From Ruminococcus sp. (GTDB lineage: Bacteria > Bacillota_A > Clostridia > Oscillospirales > Ruminococcaceae): DNA of 22,798 nt. Both the position numbers and the translations under genes were made by a program. Below are positions 1 to 7,463 of this stretch, piece by piece. The notes beneath the pieces were generated by a model that ran no database searches, was not told where the DNA came from, and worked only from the letters and a program-made list of their open reading frames with translations. Every line of letters begins with the position of its first letter. Position 1 is the first letter of the stretch. The stretch spans positions 1 through 22,798 of the forward strand of contig NZ_JAIKXF010000024.1 in NCBI RefSeq assembly GCF_024684275.1, in the 5' to 3' direction.

Positions 1-323
1 TGGGCAGAACATCTGATCATAGAAAGGCTATGCTCAGAGGCATGGTAACTTTCCTGCTTGAGAACGGTCAGATCGAAACTACCGTAACAAGAGCAAAGGA
101 AGTTCGTGCAGTTGCAGAAAAAATGATCACTATCGGTAAAAGCGCTGATCTGCACTCCAAGCGTCAGGTATATTCTTACATCACTAAGGAGTCTGTTGCT
201 AAGAAGGTTTTCGATGAGATCGCTCCAAAGTATGCAGAGAGAAACGGTGGTTACACACAGATCGTAAAGATCGGTCCTCGCCGTGGCGACGCTGCTGAAA
301 TGGCTATCATCAAGCTCGTTTGA
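1..323 (+). CDS. rplQ: 50S ribosomal protein L17, 5' end missing
   Basis: Ribosomal protein L17 of the large subunit. The reading frame is open from the window edge (first whole codon at base 3) and ends at TGA 321-323. The visible part begins [13 protein letters not shown], the conserved N-terminal signature of L17, and continues through a conserved [14 protein letters not shown] segment to the GDAAEMAII end. About the first 8 residues lie outside the window. L17 normally ends the large ribosomal-protein operon after rpoA, and a strong terminator follows directly here, which agrees with this being the operon's last gene. The internal ATG at 30 is not the start. Confidence 0.97.
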   Translation, partial: GRTSDHRKAMLRGMVTFLLENGQIETTVTRAKEVRAVAEKMITIGKSADLHSKRQVYSYITKESVAKKVFDEIAPKYAERNGGYTQIVKIGPRRGDAAEMAIIKLV

Positions 324-344
324 TCGCAGATATCGATACACAGG

Positions 345-374
345 AGCCGTTCCCATTAAGGGAACGGCTTTTTA
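345..374 (+). terminator. Rho-independent terminator after rplQ
   Basis: A perfect 10-bp stem (AGCCGTTCCC 345-354 with GGGAACGGCT 360-369) with a five-base loop is followed by a T-rich run. It closes the ribosomal-protein operon 21 bases after the rplQ stop. Confidence 0.93.
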
Positions 375-418
375 TATATACAGATAATAAAAAAATACGA
401 AAAATCGCCTTAAAGTAC

Positions 419-447
419 TTGAAATCTTATTTGGGATATGATATAAT
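419..447 (+). promoter_or_regulatory. Housekeeping promoter of yajC
   Basis: TTGAAA at 419-424 and TATAAT at 442-447 are separated by exactly 17 bases. The start codon of yajC lies 44 bases after the -10 box, with a ribosome binding site (GGAGA) just before it. Confidence 0.85.
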
Positions 448-490
448 AAAATTCGTATGAAATACAAAATAAAACGAATGGAGAATCATT

Positions 491-1018
491 ATGAATAAGA
501 AGATATTATCATCTCTTGCTGCCGCTGTGGCTACAGCTGCTATGGCAGGAGTTTCAGCTATGAACGCTTTCGCTGAGACAGAGGCTGCGGGCGCAGCTAA
601 CAGTCAGGGCACAGGTCAGATGAGCGCAGGCGCAGGTATGGGCGGTACGCTGATAATGATGGTGGCAATGTTTGCTATTCTCTACTTTGTTGCTATCAGA
701 CCTCAGAAGAAGCGTGACAGAGAGCTCAAGGAAATGCAGCAGAGCCTTCAGGTAGGCGACGAGATCGTCACAGGCGGCGGTATCGTTGGTATCGTTGTAA
801 GCGTAGGCGAGGATACAGTCGTTATCGAAACAGGCGGCGCAAAGCACAAGCTCAGAATAAAGAACTGGGCTATCACAGAGAATGTTACTGCTATGGAGCG
901 CATGAAGGAAGCAAAGGCAAGCGGTGCTAAGAAGTCACCGGCTCTTGAAACTGCTGCTGTAGTTGACGATACCTCTGAGGAAAAAAAGTCTAAGAAAAAG
1001 AAGGACGACGAAGAATAA
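491..1018 (+). CDS. yajC: YajC, Sec translocase accessory subunit, with signal-peptide-like extension
   Basis: YajC associates with SecDF and the SecYEG channel in the cytoplasmic membrane. The core is plain: a membrane segment at about residues 51-69 running into YFVAIRPQKKRDRELK, then the QVGDEIVTGGGIVGIV domain to about residue 125. Two things are longer than in the usual 85-110 residue YajC. Residues 1-28 look like a cleavable signal peptide (MNKK, hydrophobic stretch, AFA then ET), followed by a Gly/Ala/Gln-rich spacer; and residues 126-175 form a charged Lys/Glu tail. The topology may therefore be N-out/C-in after cleavage. The start is fixed by GGAGA seven bases upstream and its own promoter. 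The TIGR04086 membrane gene follows, a pairing known in Clostridia. Confidence 0.92.
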   Translation: MNKKILSSLAAAVATAAMAGVSAMNAFAETEAAGAANSQGTGQMSAGAGMGGTLIMMVAMFAILYFVAIRPQKKRDRELKEMQQSLQVGDEIVTGGGIVGIVVSVGEDTVVIETGGAKHKLRIKNWAITENVTAMERMKEAKASGAKKSPALETAAVVDDTSEEKKSKKKKDDEE

Positions 1019-1025
1019 AAAATAT

Positions 1026-1072
1026 GACCTCTGCATAGAATTCATATGGATTCTATGGCGGAGGTCTTTTTT
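1026..1072 (+). terminator. Terminator-like hairpin that contains the next gene's ribosome binding site
   Basis: The left arm 1026-1041 (starting GACCTCTGCATAGAAT) pairs with the right arm 1050-1066 (ending GCGGAGGTC) with one bulged base and one G-U type pair, an eight-base loop, and a following run of six T (1067-1072). This is a classic terminator shape for yajC. The right arm includes GGAGGT (1060-1065), the only good ribosome binding site for the ATG at 1073, so folding would both stop transcription and hide translation of the downstream gene. Confidence 0.8.
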
Positions 1073-1474
1073 ATGGGCAGACACAGGAAAAGTCTTTGGA
1101 CAAACAGTGGGCTTAGTATGGCTGCGGCTGTACTGGTTGGGCTTGGCTGTACATTGGGAGCAGCAGCTATATTGGCGGCTCTGCTGTTTTACGTGATGAA
1201 GGATATGGCTATGGCAGGAGCCTTTGCAGGGGCTTCGCTTTCACTCGGAGCCTACACGGGAGCCTTTGTTTACGGCAAGTACCGCCGAAGAAAGGGACTT
1301 TTTGGAGGCTCGCTGTGCGGAGCTCTGATGTATCTGGTCATAGCGGCGGTAAGTATTGCTCTTACGGGAGAGATAACGGGCATAAAAAAACTCCTCCTGC
1401 TTACCGTATTCGGTGCAGCAGGGGGAGTTGCAGGTGTCAATTCAAAGCGTCCGAGAAAGCTCAGGGATCAATAA
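1073..1474 (+). CDS. TIGR04086-family four-helix membrane protein
   Basis: A 133-residue integral membrane protein with four hydrophobic segments (about residues 14-40, 45-65, 76-97 and 105-122), a basic N-terminus (MGRHRK) and a basic C-terminus (KRPRKLRDQ). Size, Gly/Ala-rich helices and position behind yajC fit the TIGR04086 family of Firmicutes, whose function is unknown. I chose ATG 1073 because GGAGGT lies seven bases before it; an in-frame ATG at 1046 lies inside the hairpin and has no such site. The stop codon overlaps the end of the convergent protease gene by seven bases. Confidence 0.78.
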   Translation: MGRHRKSLWTNSGLSMAAAVLVGLGCTLGAAAILAALLFYVMKDMAMAGAFAGASLSLGAYTGAFVYGKYRRRKGLFGGSLCGALMYLVIAAVSIALTGEITGIKKLLLLTVFGAAGGVAGVNSKRPRKLRDQ

Positions 1475-3078
1475 TTGCCTGAGGTGTCCTCCATGAGCTT
1501 GAATTCTATGTTGTAATAGTCTATTTTGCCGTTTTTGTCCAGATGAGCACAGGTAGCAGGTACTGTATCGCCTGCTTCGTACTGGCTGCTTATGGTATCA
1601 TAGAGCTCGTCGTAGGTGCTTACGGTCTTGCCGTTTATTTCAGTGATGAAGTCGCCTGCCTTGAGCTCGGTATTGGCAATATCGCTGTCCTTGTCGATAC
1701 TGTCGATGTAGATGCCCTTGAAGTCATCAGGAAGCTCAAAGCCCAGTATTTCTTCCAGAGCCTTTTTCTTTTCCTCAGTCTCTGTATCACGGAGCTTTAT
1801 ACCGATACGGAAACGTCCTGCCACAAAGCCATTCTTTATAAGCTCCTCGATAACAGGAGAGGCTTCGTTGATAGTGATAGCAAAGCCAAGTCCCTCAAAT
1901 TCGGCGCTTACGTACTTTGACGAGGTGATACCTATCACCTGACCATACATATTTACCAGCGCACCGCCTGAGTTTCCGGGGCTTATGTCGGCGTTGGTCT
2001 GTATGCAGTTCATCTCAAAGCCTGTGGAATCGCTGCGTATCTTACGGTTTACGGCTGAAACGATGCCGTCAGTAACAGTATTGGAAAGGTTTGCAGGGTT
2101 GCCGATAGCGATGACCTGCTCGCCTACAACTGCCTCATCTGAGTTTCCTAAAGTAGCAGGGGTGAGGTCCTTTGCGTTGACCTTGACAACGGCAATATCC
2201 GTTTTTGCATCTCTGCCGACTATCTTAGCGTCGTACAGGTCGCCGTCAACAGTTTCTACCTTGTGGTAGCCGTCAGACTGTAAAACGTGGGCATTTGTGA
2301 CGATGTAGCCGTCCTCGTTGAGGACTATACCCGAGCCTGTGCCAACAGTTCTTTTTGCCATATATCCGGCGTAATCAGCATAGGTATATATCTTGACGAT
2401 AGAGGGCTTTACAAGAGCAGCAGCTCCCTCGGTGGTATATCTGCCGTTTTCGTCCTTGAATTTTTCCTCGTCGTTGGCACCCTTAGGCTTTGACTCCTTG
2501 TAGAGCACTACCTGCTGGGGATTGCCTATCTTGTCCACTATCTCGCCGCTTTTGGCAATATCGTGGATAATGCCGATAATTGAGATGCCTGCGGCTATAA
2601 GAATGAGTATCAGGAACAGCGCAGCGATGGCTCTTTCGCTGGTGGGGCGGCTTTTCTTTTCAGCAAAGCCGAACTCATTGGAGCTGTTCTGTCCGCGGTC
2701 AGTTTCCGGGAAGCCTATGGGCTCATACATAAAGCGGTCATATACAGGACGTCTGGGCTGCTGGTCATAGCCGCTGTAGCCCTGCTGCTGACCGTATCCG
2801 CCCTGCCGCGGAGCGCTTCCGTACTGATTGTTATAGCCTCTCTGCGGTCCGTAATTATTTGGCTGACTGTAGCCGCCTGTGGGCTGATTATAGCCGTTTT
2901 GCTGACCGTAGTTATTCTGAGGCGGCGGTGGAGGGCTGTTGTAGCTGTTAGGCTCGTTTACGCCCTGCATACCGCTGTTAAAGCTGCTCTCTGAGGAGGG
3001 CTTTTCGTGCTGGGGGACATAGGGCTGCTGATAATTGCTCCCATAGGGAGAATTATTGTAGTTGTTATTTCCGTCCAT
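1468..3078 (-). CDS. htrA: Membrane-anchored HtrA/DegP-type serine protease with PDZ domain
   Basis: An envelope quality-control protease that degrades or refolds damaged exported proteins. Order of parts in 536 residues: a cytoplasmic Asn/Gln/Tyr/Gly/Pro-rich disordered tail (1-145, with a run of six Pro near residue 50), one membrane helix (about 150-172), trypsin-like domain (about 215-405) and one PDZ domain (about 445-530). The catalytic triad is visible: His264 in TNAHV, Asp294 in KTDIAVV, Ser370 in GNSGGAL. The start is clear: AAAGGA is six bases before ATG, and the kinase stop codon lies only three bases upstream, so translation is coupled. Last gene of the regulator-kinase-protease operon, as htrC is in the Bacillus walRK operon. 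No terminator is seen before it meets the convergent gene. Confidence 0.95.
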   Translation of the reverse strand: MDGNNNYNNSPYGSNYQQPYVPQHEKPSSESSFNSGMQGVNEPNSYNSPPPPPQNNYGQQNGYNQPTGGYSQPNNYGPQRGYNNQYGSAPRQGGYGQQQGYSGYDQQPRRPVYDRFMYEPIGFPETDRGQNSSNEFGFAEKKSRPTSERAIAALFLILILIAAGISIIGIIHDIAKSGEIVDKIGNPQQVVLYKESKPKGANDEEKFKDENGRYTTEGAAALVKPSIVKIYTYADYAGYMAKRTVGTGSGIVLNEDGYIVTNAHVLQSDGYHKVETVDGDLYDAKIVGRDAKTDIAVVKVNAKDLTPATLGNSDEAVVGEQVIAIGNPANLSNTVTDGIVSAVNRKIRSDSTGFEMNCIQTNADISPGNSGGALVNMYGQVIGITSSKYVSAEFEGLGFAITINEASPVIEELIKNGFVAGRFRIGIKLRDTETEEKKKALEEILGFELPDDFKGIYIDSIDKDSDIANTELKAGDFITEINGKTVSTYDELYDTISSQYEAGDTVPATCAHLDKNGKIDYYNIEFKLMEDTSGNY

Positions 3079-3081
3079 TGT

Positions 3082-4548
3082 TTATCCTTTCCTTTTGGGC
3101 TGCTTTTCGGGCAGCTGAATGAGAAACTCGGTATATTCTCCCACAACGCTCTTGACAACGATGTGACCGTGGTGGAGATGAACTATCTTTCTTGAAATAG
3201 CAAGTCCGAGACCGAGTCCTGTAGTGTCTTTGCCTCGTGACGAGTCTGTTTTGTAGAAGCGGTCAAATACCTGAGTTATCTCGGTATTTTTAAGTCCCTC
3301 ACCCGTATTCTTTATGCCTATGGTACACATACCGTTTACGGAACGCTCAAAGCGGAATGAGAGTATTCCGCCGTCGTTTACGAATTTTACGGCGTTTTCC
3401 ACAAGGTTATATACTACCTGCTGGATAAGGTCTGCGTCAACCTCGCAGGTCATACGGTCACTTCCGAGACCTTCTACTTCAAGGTGCTTGTCCTCTATTT
3501 TCTTCTCGAACATGAGGACGGTCTGTATAACTATCTCTGTCAGATTTACGTCGTGGAAATTCGGTCTGAGCGTACCTGTTTCAAAGCGTGACATATTCAG
3601 CATTGAGGAAATAAGTATCCTCAGACGCTTTATCTCCTTTGAGACAAGTACAAGGTACTCGTTCTGCTTGGTTTTAGGAATAGTACCGTCAAGTATGCCA
3701 TCTACGAAGCCTCCTACGGTAGTGATAGGGGTTCTCAGCTCGTGAGAGACATTGGCGATGAAGGTCTTGCTGGTCTCCTCGCTCTTGGCAACGTCTGCGG
3801 CGACGGTATTTACATACTCTGCTATCTCAGGAGTAGTATAGGGAACGTCCTGAGGTATTTTCTCTGAGAAATCGCGCTTTGCATACTGTTCACATATGCG
3901 TTTGAAATCGTTCTCATAGTCAGCGAGCTTTTTGAATTTATGCTTGATGACAAAGAGCTGAATGAATATGCTCAATGCGCAAACGAGCGCATAGGCAATT
4001 GACATTTTTACTGAGAAGGAATTGATATCGTTGGATTTGGTATAGAATTTGGCGAACATTCGTGTCGGGACAAGGTCATCTGTACCTTTCAGGAAAAAAC
4101 AGGTGCCGTAGAGCATATATGGCTGGTCGGCTGAGATATTTTTTGTTTCAAGGTTAAGGAAGTCTTTAGAGCTGAGTCTTTCGAGCTCTGCCTCGGATAT
4201 TTTTGAGGTATTCCTGACTACCTTTTTAGGTTCCTCGTTATAGTCTGCGTCTGAGAGAACGCAGTTACCGTTTTCGTCATAGATATAGATCATCAGGTGG
4301 TATTCGCGTGAGAATACCTCGTGAAGCTTTTTTATATTGGCTGAACGGGTATCACGGGTATCGTTGTAGTCCCTCTGCATGGATTTTGTAAACAGGTCGC
4401 CAATTGATTGAAGGTCGTGGAGCTTTGAGGATTTATAGATAGATGAGCTGACCGTTATTACTGCGATACCAATAAAGATATTTACCGATATCATTATGAG
4501 AACGAGAAATATAAAGAGCTTATCATATGAGCTTTTTTTGCTTTTCAA
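3082..4548 (-). CDS. Sensor histidine kinase (WalK/PhoR type), probable TTG start
   Basis: Membrane sensor kinase that phosphorylates the regulator encoded just upstream. Counting from the TTG at 4548 (488 residues): membrane helix at about 11-34, extracytoplasmic sensor region of roughly 145 residues, second helix at about 183-203, a HAMP-like linker, HisKA domain with the phosphorylated His269 in VSHELRTP, then HATPase domain with N box (NLVENAVKF), G1 box (NTGEGL) and G2 box (TGLGLGLAI). Start choice: AGAGGTG is six bases upstream of TTG 4548. A GTG at 4557, in the same frame, sits inside that ribosome binding site, so it is less likely. The stop is three bases before htrA. No PAS domain is visible. 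Confidence 0.93.
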   Translation of the reverse strand: MKSKKSSYDKLFIFLVLIMISVNIFIGIAVITVSSSIYKSSKLHDLQSIGDLFTKSMQRDYNDTRDTRSANIKKLHEVFSREYHLMIYIYDENGNCVLSDADYNEEPKKVVRNTSKISEAELERLSSKDFLNLETKNISADQPYMLYGTCFFLKGTDDLVPTRMFAKFYTKSNDINSFSVKMSIAYALVCALSIFIQLFVIKHKFKKLADYENDFKRICEQYAKRDFSEKIPQDVPYTTPEIAEYVNTVAADVAKSEETSKTFIANVSHELRTPITTVGGFVDGILDGTIPKTKQNEYLVLVSKEIKRLRILISSMLNMSRFETGTLRPNFHDVNLTEIVIQTVLMFEKKIEDKHLEVEGLGSDRMTCEVDADLIQQVVYNLVENAVKFVNDGGILSFRFERSVNGMCTIGIKNTGEGLKNTEITQVFDRFYKTDSSRGKDTTGLGLGLAISRKIVHLHHGHIVVKSVVGEYTEFLIQLPEKQPKRKG

Positions 4549-4570
4549 GGGTATCACCTCTATACAAAAT

Positions 4571-4590
4571 AAGGGGACAGATGTCCCCTT
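4571..4590 (-). terminator. Hairpin between response regulator and kinase genes (attenuator-like)
   Basis: Nine-base arms AAGGGGACA and TGTCCCCTT surround a two-base centre, followed on the minus strand by ATTTTG. It lies between the regulator stop (4597) and kinase start (4548). The tail is short of T, so partial termination or protection of the upstream transcript is more likely than a full stop. Confidence 0.65.
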
Positions 4591-4596
4591 GAAGAA

Positions 4597-5304
4597 TTAT
4601 TCCTCTTCCTCTGCTTCAAATTTATATCCTACGCCCCATACTGTCTTGAGAGTCCATTTTTCGGAAACGCCCTCAAGCTTTTCGCGGAGACGCTTGATGT
4701 GTACGTCGATAGTACGTGAATCGCCGTAGTATTCAAATCCCCATACCTCGTCAAGAAGCTGGTCACGGGTATAAACTCTGTTGGGATTAGACGCAAGGTA
4801 ATACAGAAGCTCAAGCTCCTTTGGCGGAGTATCTATATTCTTGCCGTTTACTTTAAGCTCATAGCTGTCCATATTAACAGAGAGCTTGTCGTAGTGTACC
4901 TCCTTCTCCTCGGGTTCAGCCATACCTGTACCCACGCGGCGAGTAACTGCGTTGATACGTGCGATGACCTCCTTTGCGTCGAAGGGCTTTACTATATAGT
5001 CGTCAGCACCAAGTTCGAGACCGATGACCTTGTCGATAGTCTCGCCCTTTGCTGTGATCATTATAATCGGAACGTTTGATATTTTTCTGATCTCACGGCA
5101 TACCTGCCAGCCGTCCTTGCCGGGGAGCATTATGTCGAGGAGTACCATATCAGGGCTCAGAGCCTTGAATTTTACGACAGCGTCATCGCCGTCATGACAT
5201 AAAAGCACACTGTAGCCGTCCTTTTCGAGATAAAGTCTGAGAAGGTCGCAGATATTCTTATCATCGTCAACTATCAGGACCTTTGGATTTTTTTCATTAG
5301 CCAT
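4597..5304 (-). CDS. OmpR/PhoB-family response regulator
   Basis: A DNA-binding regulator phosphorylated by the neighbouring kinase. The 235 residues hold a receiver domain (about 7-120) with acidic pocket Asp13-15, phosphorylated Asp57 in VLLDIMLPG, Thr84 in ITAKG and Lys106 in VKPFDA, then a winged-helix domain (about 135-232) with the family signature ELELLYYLASN, RDQLLDEVWG and RTIDVHIKRLREKL. All switch residues are present. ATG 5304 has AGGAAGG ten bases upstream. First gene of the operon, transcribed from a perfect promoter about 140 bases upstream. It resembles WalR/PhoP-class regulators, but the yycH/I/J genes of true wal operons are absent, so I give no symbol. Confidence 0.95.
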   Translation of the reverse strand: MANEKNPKVLIVDDDKNICDLLRLYLEKDGYSVLLCHDGDDAVVKFKALSPDMVLLDIMLPGKDGWQVCREIRKISNVPIIMITAKGETIDKVIGLELGADDYIVKPFDAKEVIARINAVTRRVGTGMAEPEEKEVHYDKLSVNMDSYELKVNGKNIDTPPKELELLYYLASNPNRVYTRDQLLDEVWGFEYYGDSRTIDVHIKRLREKLEGVSEKWTLKTVWGVGYKFEAEEEE

Positions 5305-5441
5305 TTGTTAATACCTTCCTTCCGTATAAAACATATACTTCCCCTTATTTTGCGCTTTGCAAAGAAAGTATTTATATTGCCCCTAAATCAAGTTATTATG
5401 CAGACAAAACGGTATATGCCCACATAAAAGATATTAAAATT

Positions 5442-5470
5442 ATTATAACTCAGTTTTGCGAAAATGTCAA
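5442..5470 (-). promoter_or_regulatory. Consensus promoter of the two-component/HtrA operon
   Basis: On the minus strand TTGACA (5470-5465) and TATAAT (5447-5442) are exactly 17 bases apart: a full match to the housekeeping consensus. It predicts a leader of about 130 bases before the regulator start at 5304. I see no riboswitch or terminator in that leader. Confidence 0.9.
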
Positions 5471-5534
5471 TCAAAAATAACCAATTTTTGAATATGTGAG
5501 ATAATTTTTGACAAATTCACAAATGCGGAGCTGT

Positions 5535-6227
5535 TTATTTGTAGAGTTGACGAAAAAATGCATCACAGACAGCGCAAATGAGCTCTGTATTTGTGGGCTT
5601 ATGAGTGATCTGATATTCGGTGAGCCGCGAAAGTGTACCGTTTTCGCCTGCCGCCTTGCCGAGAAGCCGCAGAGAGCGCTCAACAGAGGGCGCACTGCCT
5701 GAAAAGCATTCCGCAGTTTCCTCATAGATACCATTCATGCCGCCCCACAGCCTTTCGGGAGCTCTTATGCACAGCTCGCAGGCTTTGGCAAGACAGCAGA
5801 AGCCGCCGAGTCTGCGCGGAAAGCCTGTTTCTTCAAGGAAAAGCTCTATACGCGGCAGCAGCTCCTCAGGGCAGTCAAGGCGCAGCATAACCCTATGGCA
5901 GAGCGCGTTTACAGAGCATGGCATTGTGAAGCACTGCACGGCACCTGCGCGGAGGAAGGCGCTGCGGATACTGCTGAGGGAGGTATAAAGCCCTGCAAAT
6001 ACGGATATGCCTCTGCTTTTGGCGGATAAAATAAAGCTCAGCAGTCTCTCGTAGGGACGAAAGGCAAATAGAACTATACCTTTGTATCCGCCGCTTTTGA
6101 GGCTTTTTTCCATGACGGAAACGCTGTCACGGCAGCAATGCGACGGAATACCCATATTCATGAATTTACGTGCAAGAGCTTCGCCGAGAGCGGCTGTGTC
6201 GTCGCAGATAAGAAGTTTCGTATCCAT
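5535..6227 (-). CDS. Spo0A-like regulator with degenerate receiver domain
   Basis: A 230-residue protein built like Spo0A, the master sporulation regulator. The C-terminal half (about 125-230) follows the Spo0A DNA-binding domain: IELFLEETGFPRRLGGF matches its first helices, SVERSLR matches the recognition-helix motif SRVERAIR, and HKPTNTELICAV matches its GKPTNSEFIAMI end. The N-terminal half (1-115) has receiver size and keeps the acidic pair Asp9-Asp10, but the phosphorylation site is lost (Phe54/Ala55 in IVLFAFRP where Asp is expected) and the switch Lys is Met102. It therefore probably does not respond to phosphorylation. Rich in Cys (12) and Arg. Ribosome binding site is weak. Same strand as the Tim44-like gene 51 bases upstream. 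Spo0A-family membership is fairly sure, the role is not. Confidence 0.8.
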   Translation of the reverse strand: MDTKLLICDDTAALGEALARKFMNMGIPSHCCRDSVSVMEKSLKSGGYKGIVLFAFRPYERLLSFILSAKSRGISVFAGLYTSLSSIRSAFLRAGAVQCFTMPCSVNALCHRVMLRLDCPEELLPRIELFLEETGFPRRLGGFCCLAKACELCIRAPERLWGGMNGIYEETAECFSGSAPSVERSLRLLGKAAGENGTLSRLTEYQITHKPTNTELICAVCDAFFRQLYK

Positions 6228-6247
6228 AGTTTTACCATATATGTTCA

Positions 6248-6270
6248 GGGCTCCCGAAAAACGGGAGCCC
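6248..6270. repeat. Perfect hairpin between Tim44-like and Spo0A-like genes
   Basis: Nine-base arms GGGCTCCCG (6248-6256) and CGGGAGCCC (6262-6270) with an A5 loop. A T-rich tail follows only on the plus strand, where no gene ends, so for the minus-strand genes it is a terminator without a T run or a processing site. Confidence 0.6.
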
Positions 6271-6278
6271 GATTTATT

Positions 6279-7205
6279 TTATCTGGTCTGCTGAGAGAGA
6301 GCCCTTATGTTTGTTACTACCCAGTCGAAAGTATCTGTTGTGAGTACCGACAGGCAGTATTCACATACAGTCGAGTGGTTGATGTCTACGTGAGCGCCGC
6401 AGTACGGACAGGTCTGTGAGGTCGTGCCTGTTGAGCGGGATGTAACAACGCCTGTGGTACGAGCCATTGTCCATTCATAGGTCATGAACTTCTCCTTGGT
6501 ATTGCTGCCGCGGATGACCTTGCCTGTGCGGTCGTCCATAACATAGTCAACTATTCTTGTGTTGAGCTTTGCTATCATTATATCATAGCCGTTTTCCTGC
6601 TTCCAGCCGAGGAGCTCAACTCCGAGGACAGCTATACGGTCAATGTGGTTGGTCTCGAAACGCTGGCGGTAGGTATCAAGCTGTCTGTCCATTTGTGCAA
6701 ACATTGCGTCGGACATATATGGGCGGAGCTCACTGATATTTTTAGCCTGCCAGTCGTTCTGGAAACGGACATAGAGGTTTGCGAGCTTCTCCTTGAACTC
6801 GGTAGGCGAGAATGAAGGATCGACTCCCGAATAGGAAGCTACGCTCTTGAGTGAAGCTGTTGAAGTAGGCTGTATATATGGACCATTGTTTGTGGACTTG
6901 CCTGACTTCTTTCCTGATTTCAGCAGTGAAGGACCTACTATAATGACAAGGAATATGATAACGAATATAAAAGCTTCGATGTCACTTCCCGAGCTTGAAC
7001 CGCTGCTGTGGTGACCGCTGTAGGAGTAGTCATCATCATCGTCCCAGCTGCTGCCCCAGTCGCTGCCGCCGCTGTCCCAGCCGCCTCCGCCAAAGTCGGA
7101 ATCGCCTGAAAAGTCACCGAAATCAAATCCTCTTGCGCGGACAGGTACGATGACAAGCCCGAGTATCAGGACTATCATTGGTATTAATCTGAGTATTTTT
7201 TTCAT
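6279..7205 (-). CDS. Tim44-like membrane protein with C-terminal zinc ribbon
   Basis: A 308-residue envelope protein. Residues 1-25 are a signal peptide or first membrane helix; 27-75 are a Gly/Ser/Asp-rich low-complexity stretch with a run of five Asp; 77-93 form a membrane helix; 125-250 resemble the Tim44-like fold (FKEKLANLYVRFQNDWQ, later MTYEWTMART), a domain of bacterial membrane proteins related to the mitochondrial import subunit. A zinc ribbon follows: Cys266, Cys269, Cys281 and Cys284 as two CxxC pairs. Such zinc-ribbon Tim44-like proteins are common in Clostridia, often near PspA or SPFH-type envelope genes, as here; function unknown. AGGGGGA precedes ATG 7205. Confidence 0.82.
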   Translation of the reverse strand: MKKILRLIPMIVLILGLVIVPVRARGFDFGDFSGDSDFGGGGWDSGGSDWGSSWDDDDDYSYSGHHSSGSSSGSDIEAFIFVIIFLVIIVGPSLLKSGKKSGKSTNNGPYIQPTSTASLKSVASYSGVDPSFSPTEFKEKLANLYVRFQNDWQAKNISELRPYMSDAMFAQMDRQLDTYRQRFETNHIDRIAVLGVELLGWKQENGYDIMIAKLNTRIVDYVMDDRTGKVIRGSNTKEKFMTYEWTMARTTGVVTSRSTGTTSQTCPYCGAHVDINHSTVCEYCLSVLTTDTFDWVVTNIRALSQQTR

Positions 7206-7249
7206 AATACATTCCCCCTATATCATGAATTATGCAGTGAATATAGATT

Positions 7250-7278
7250 ATTATATCATAGAAAAATATATAAATCAA
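7250..7278 (-). promoter_or_regulatory. Promoter of the Tim44-like gene
   Basis: On the minus strand TTGATT (7278-7273), 17 bases, then TATAAT (7255-7250), about 45 bases before the start codon. Confidence 0.65.
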
Positions 7279-7395
7279 TGTGCAAGGTGTGAATTTTGTT
7301 ATTTTACGTCGAAACAGTGCGATATGTACAAAAAAGGAGAATTTTATTTGTGCATAAATATTGACTGCATTTTGTTGCTTTTTTACCAAAAAATA

Positions 7396-7424
7396 TTGAC
7401 AAATCCATGAATTCAAGTTAAAAT
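7396..7424 (+). promoter_or_regulatory. Promoter of the antitoxin-like gene
   Basis: TTGACA (7396-7401) and TAAAAT (7419-7424) are 17 bases apart on the plus strand. It lies back to back with the Tim44-like promoter in a divergent, AT-rich 258-base interval that otherwise holds nothing I recognise. Confidence 0.82.
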
Positions 7425-7463
7425 AGTAGTCGGGGATCATTTTTCTGAAAGGAGCGGCTTTCC

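Noticed and set aside
5305..5441. Riboswitch in the leader of the two-component operon
   Set aside because: The leader is AT-rich without strong stems, a terminator or a recognised aptamer motif.
6248..6270. Plus-strand terminator
   Set aside because: The T-rich tail is on the plus strand, but no plus-strand gene ends there; listed only as a hairpin.
7123..7440. Minus-strand frame across the divergent promoter region before the Tim44-like gene
   Set aside because: It covers both promoters and overlaps the Tim44-like signal peptide in another frame; AT-rich, with no ribosome binding site.
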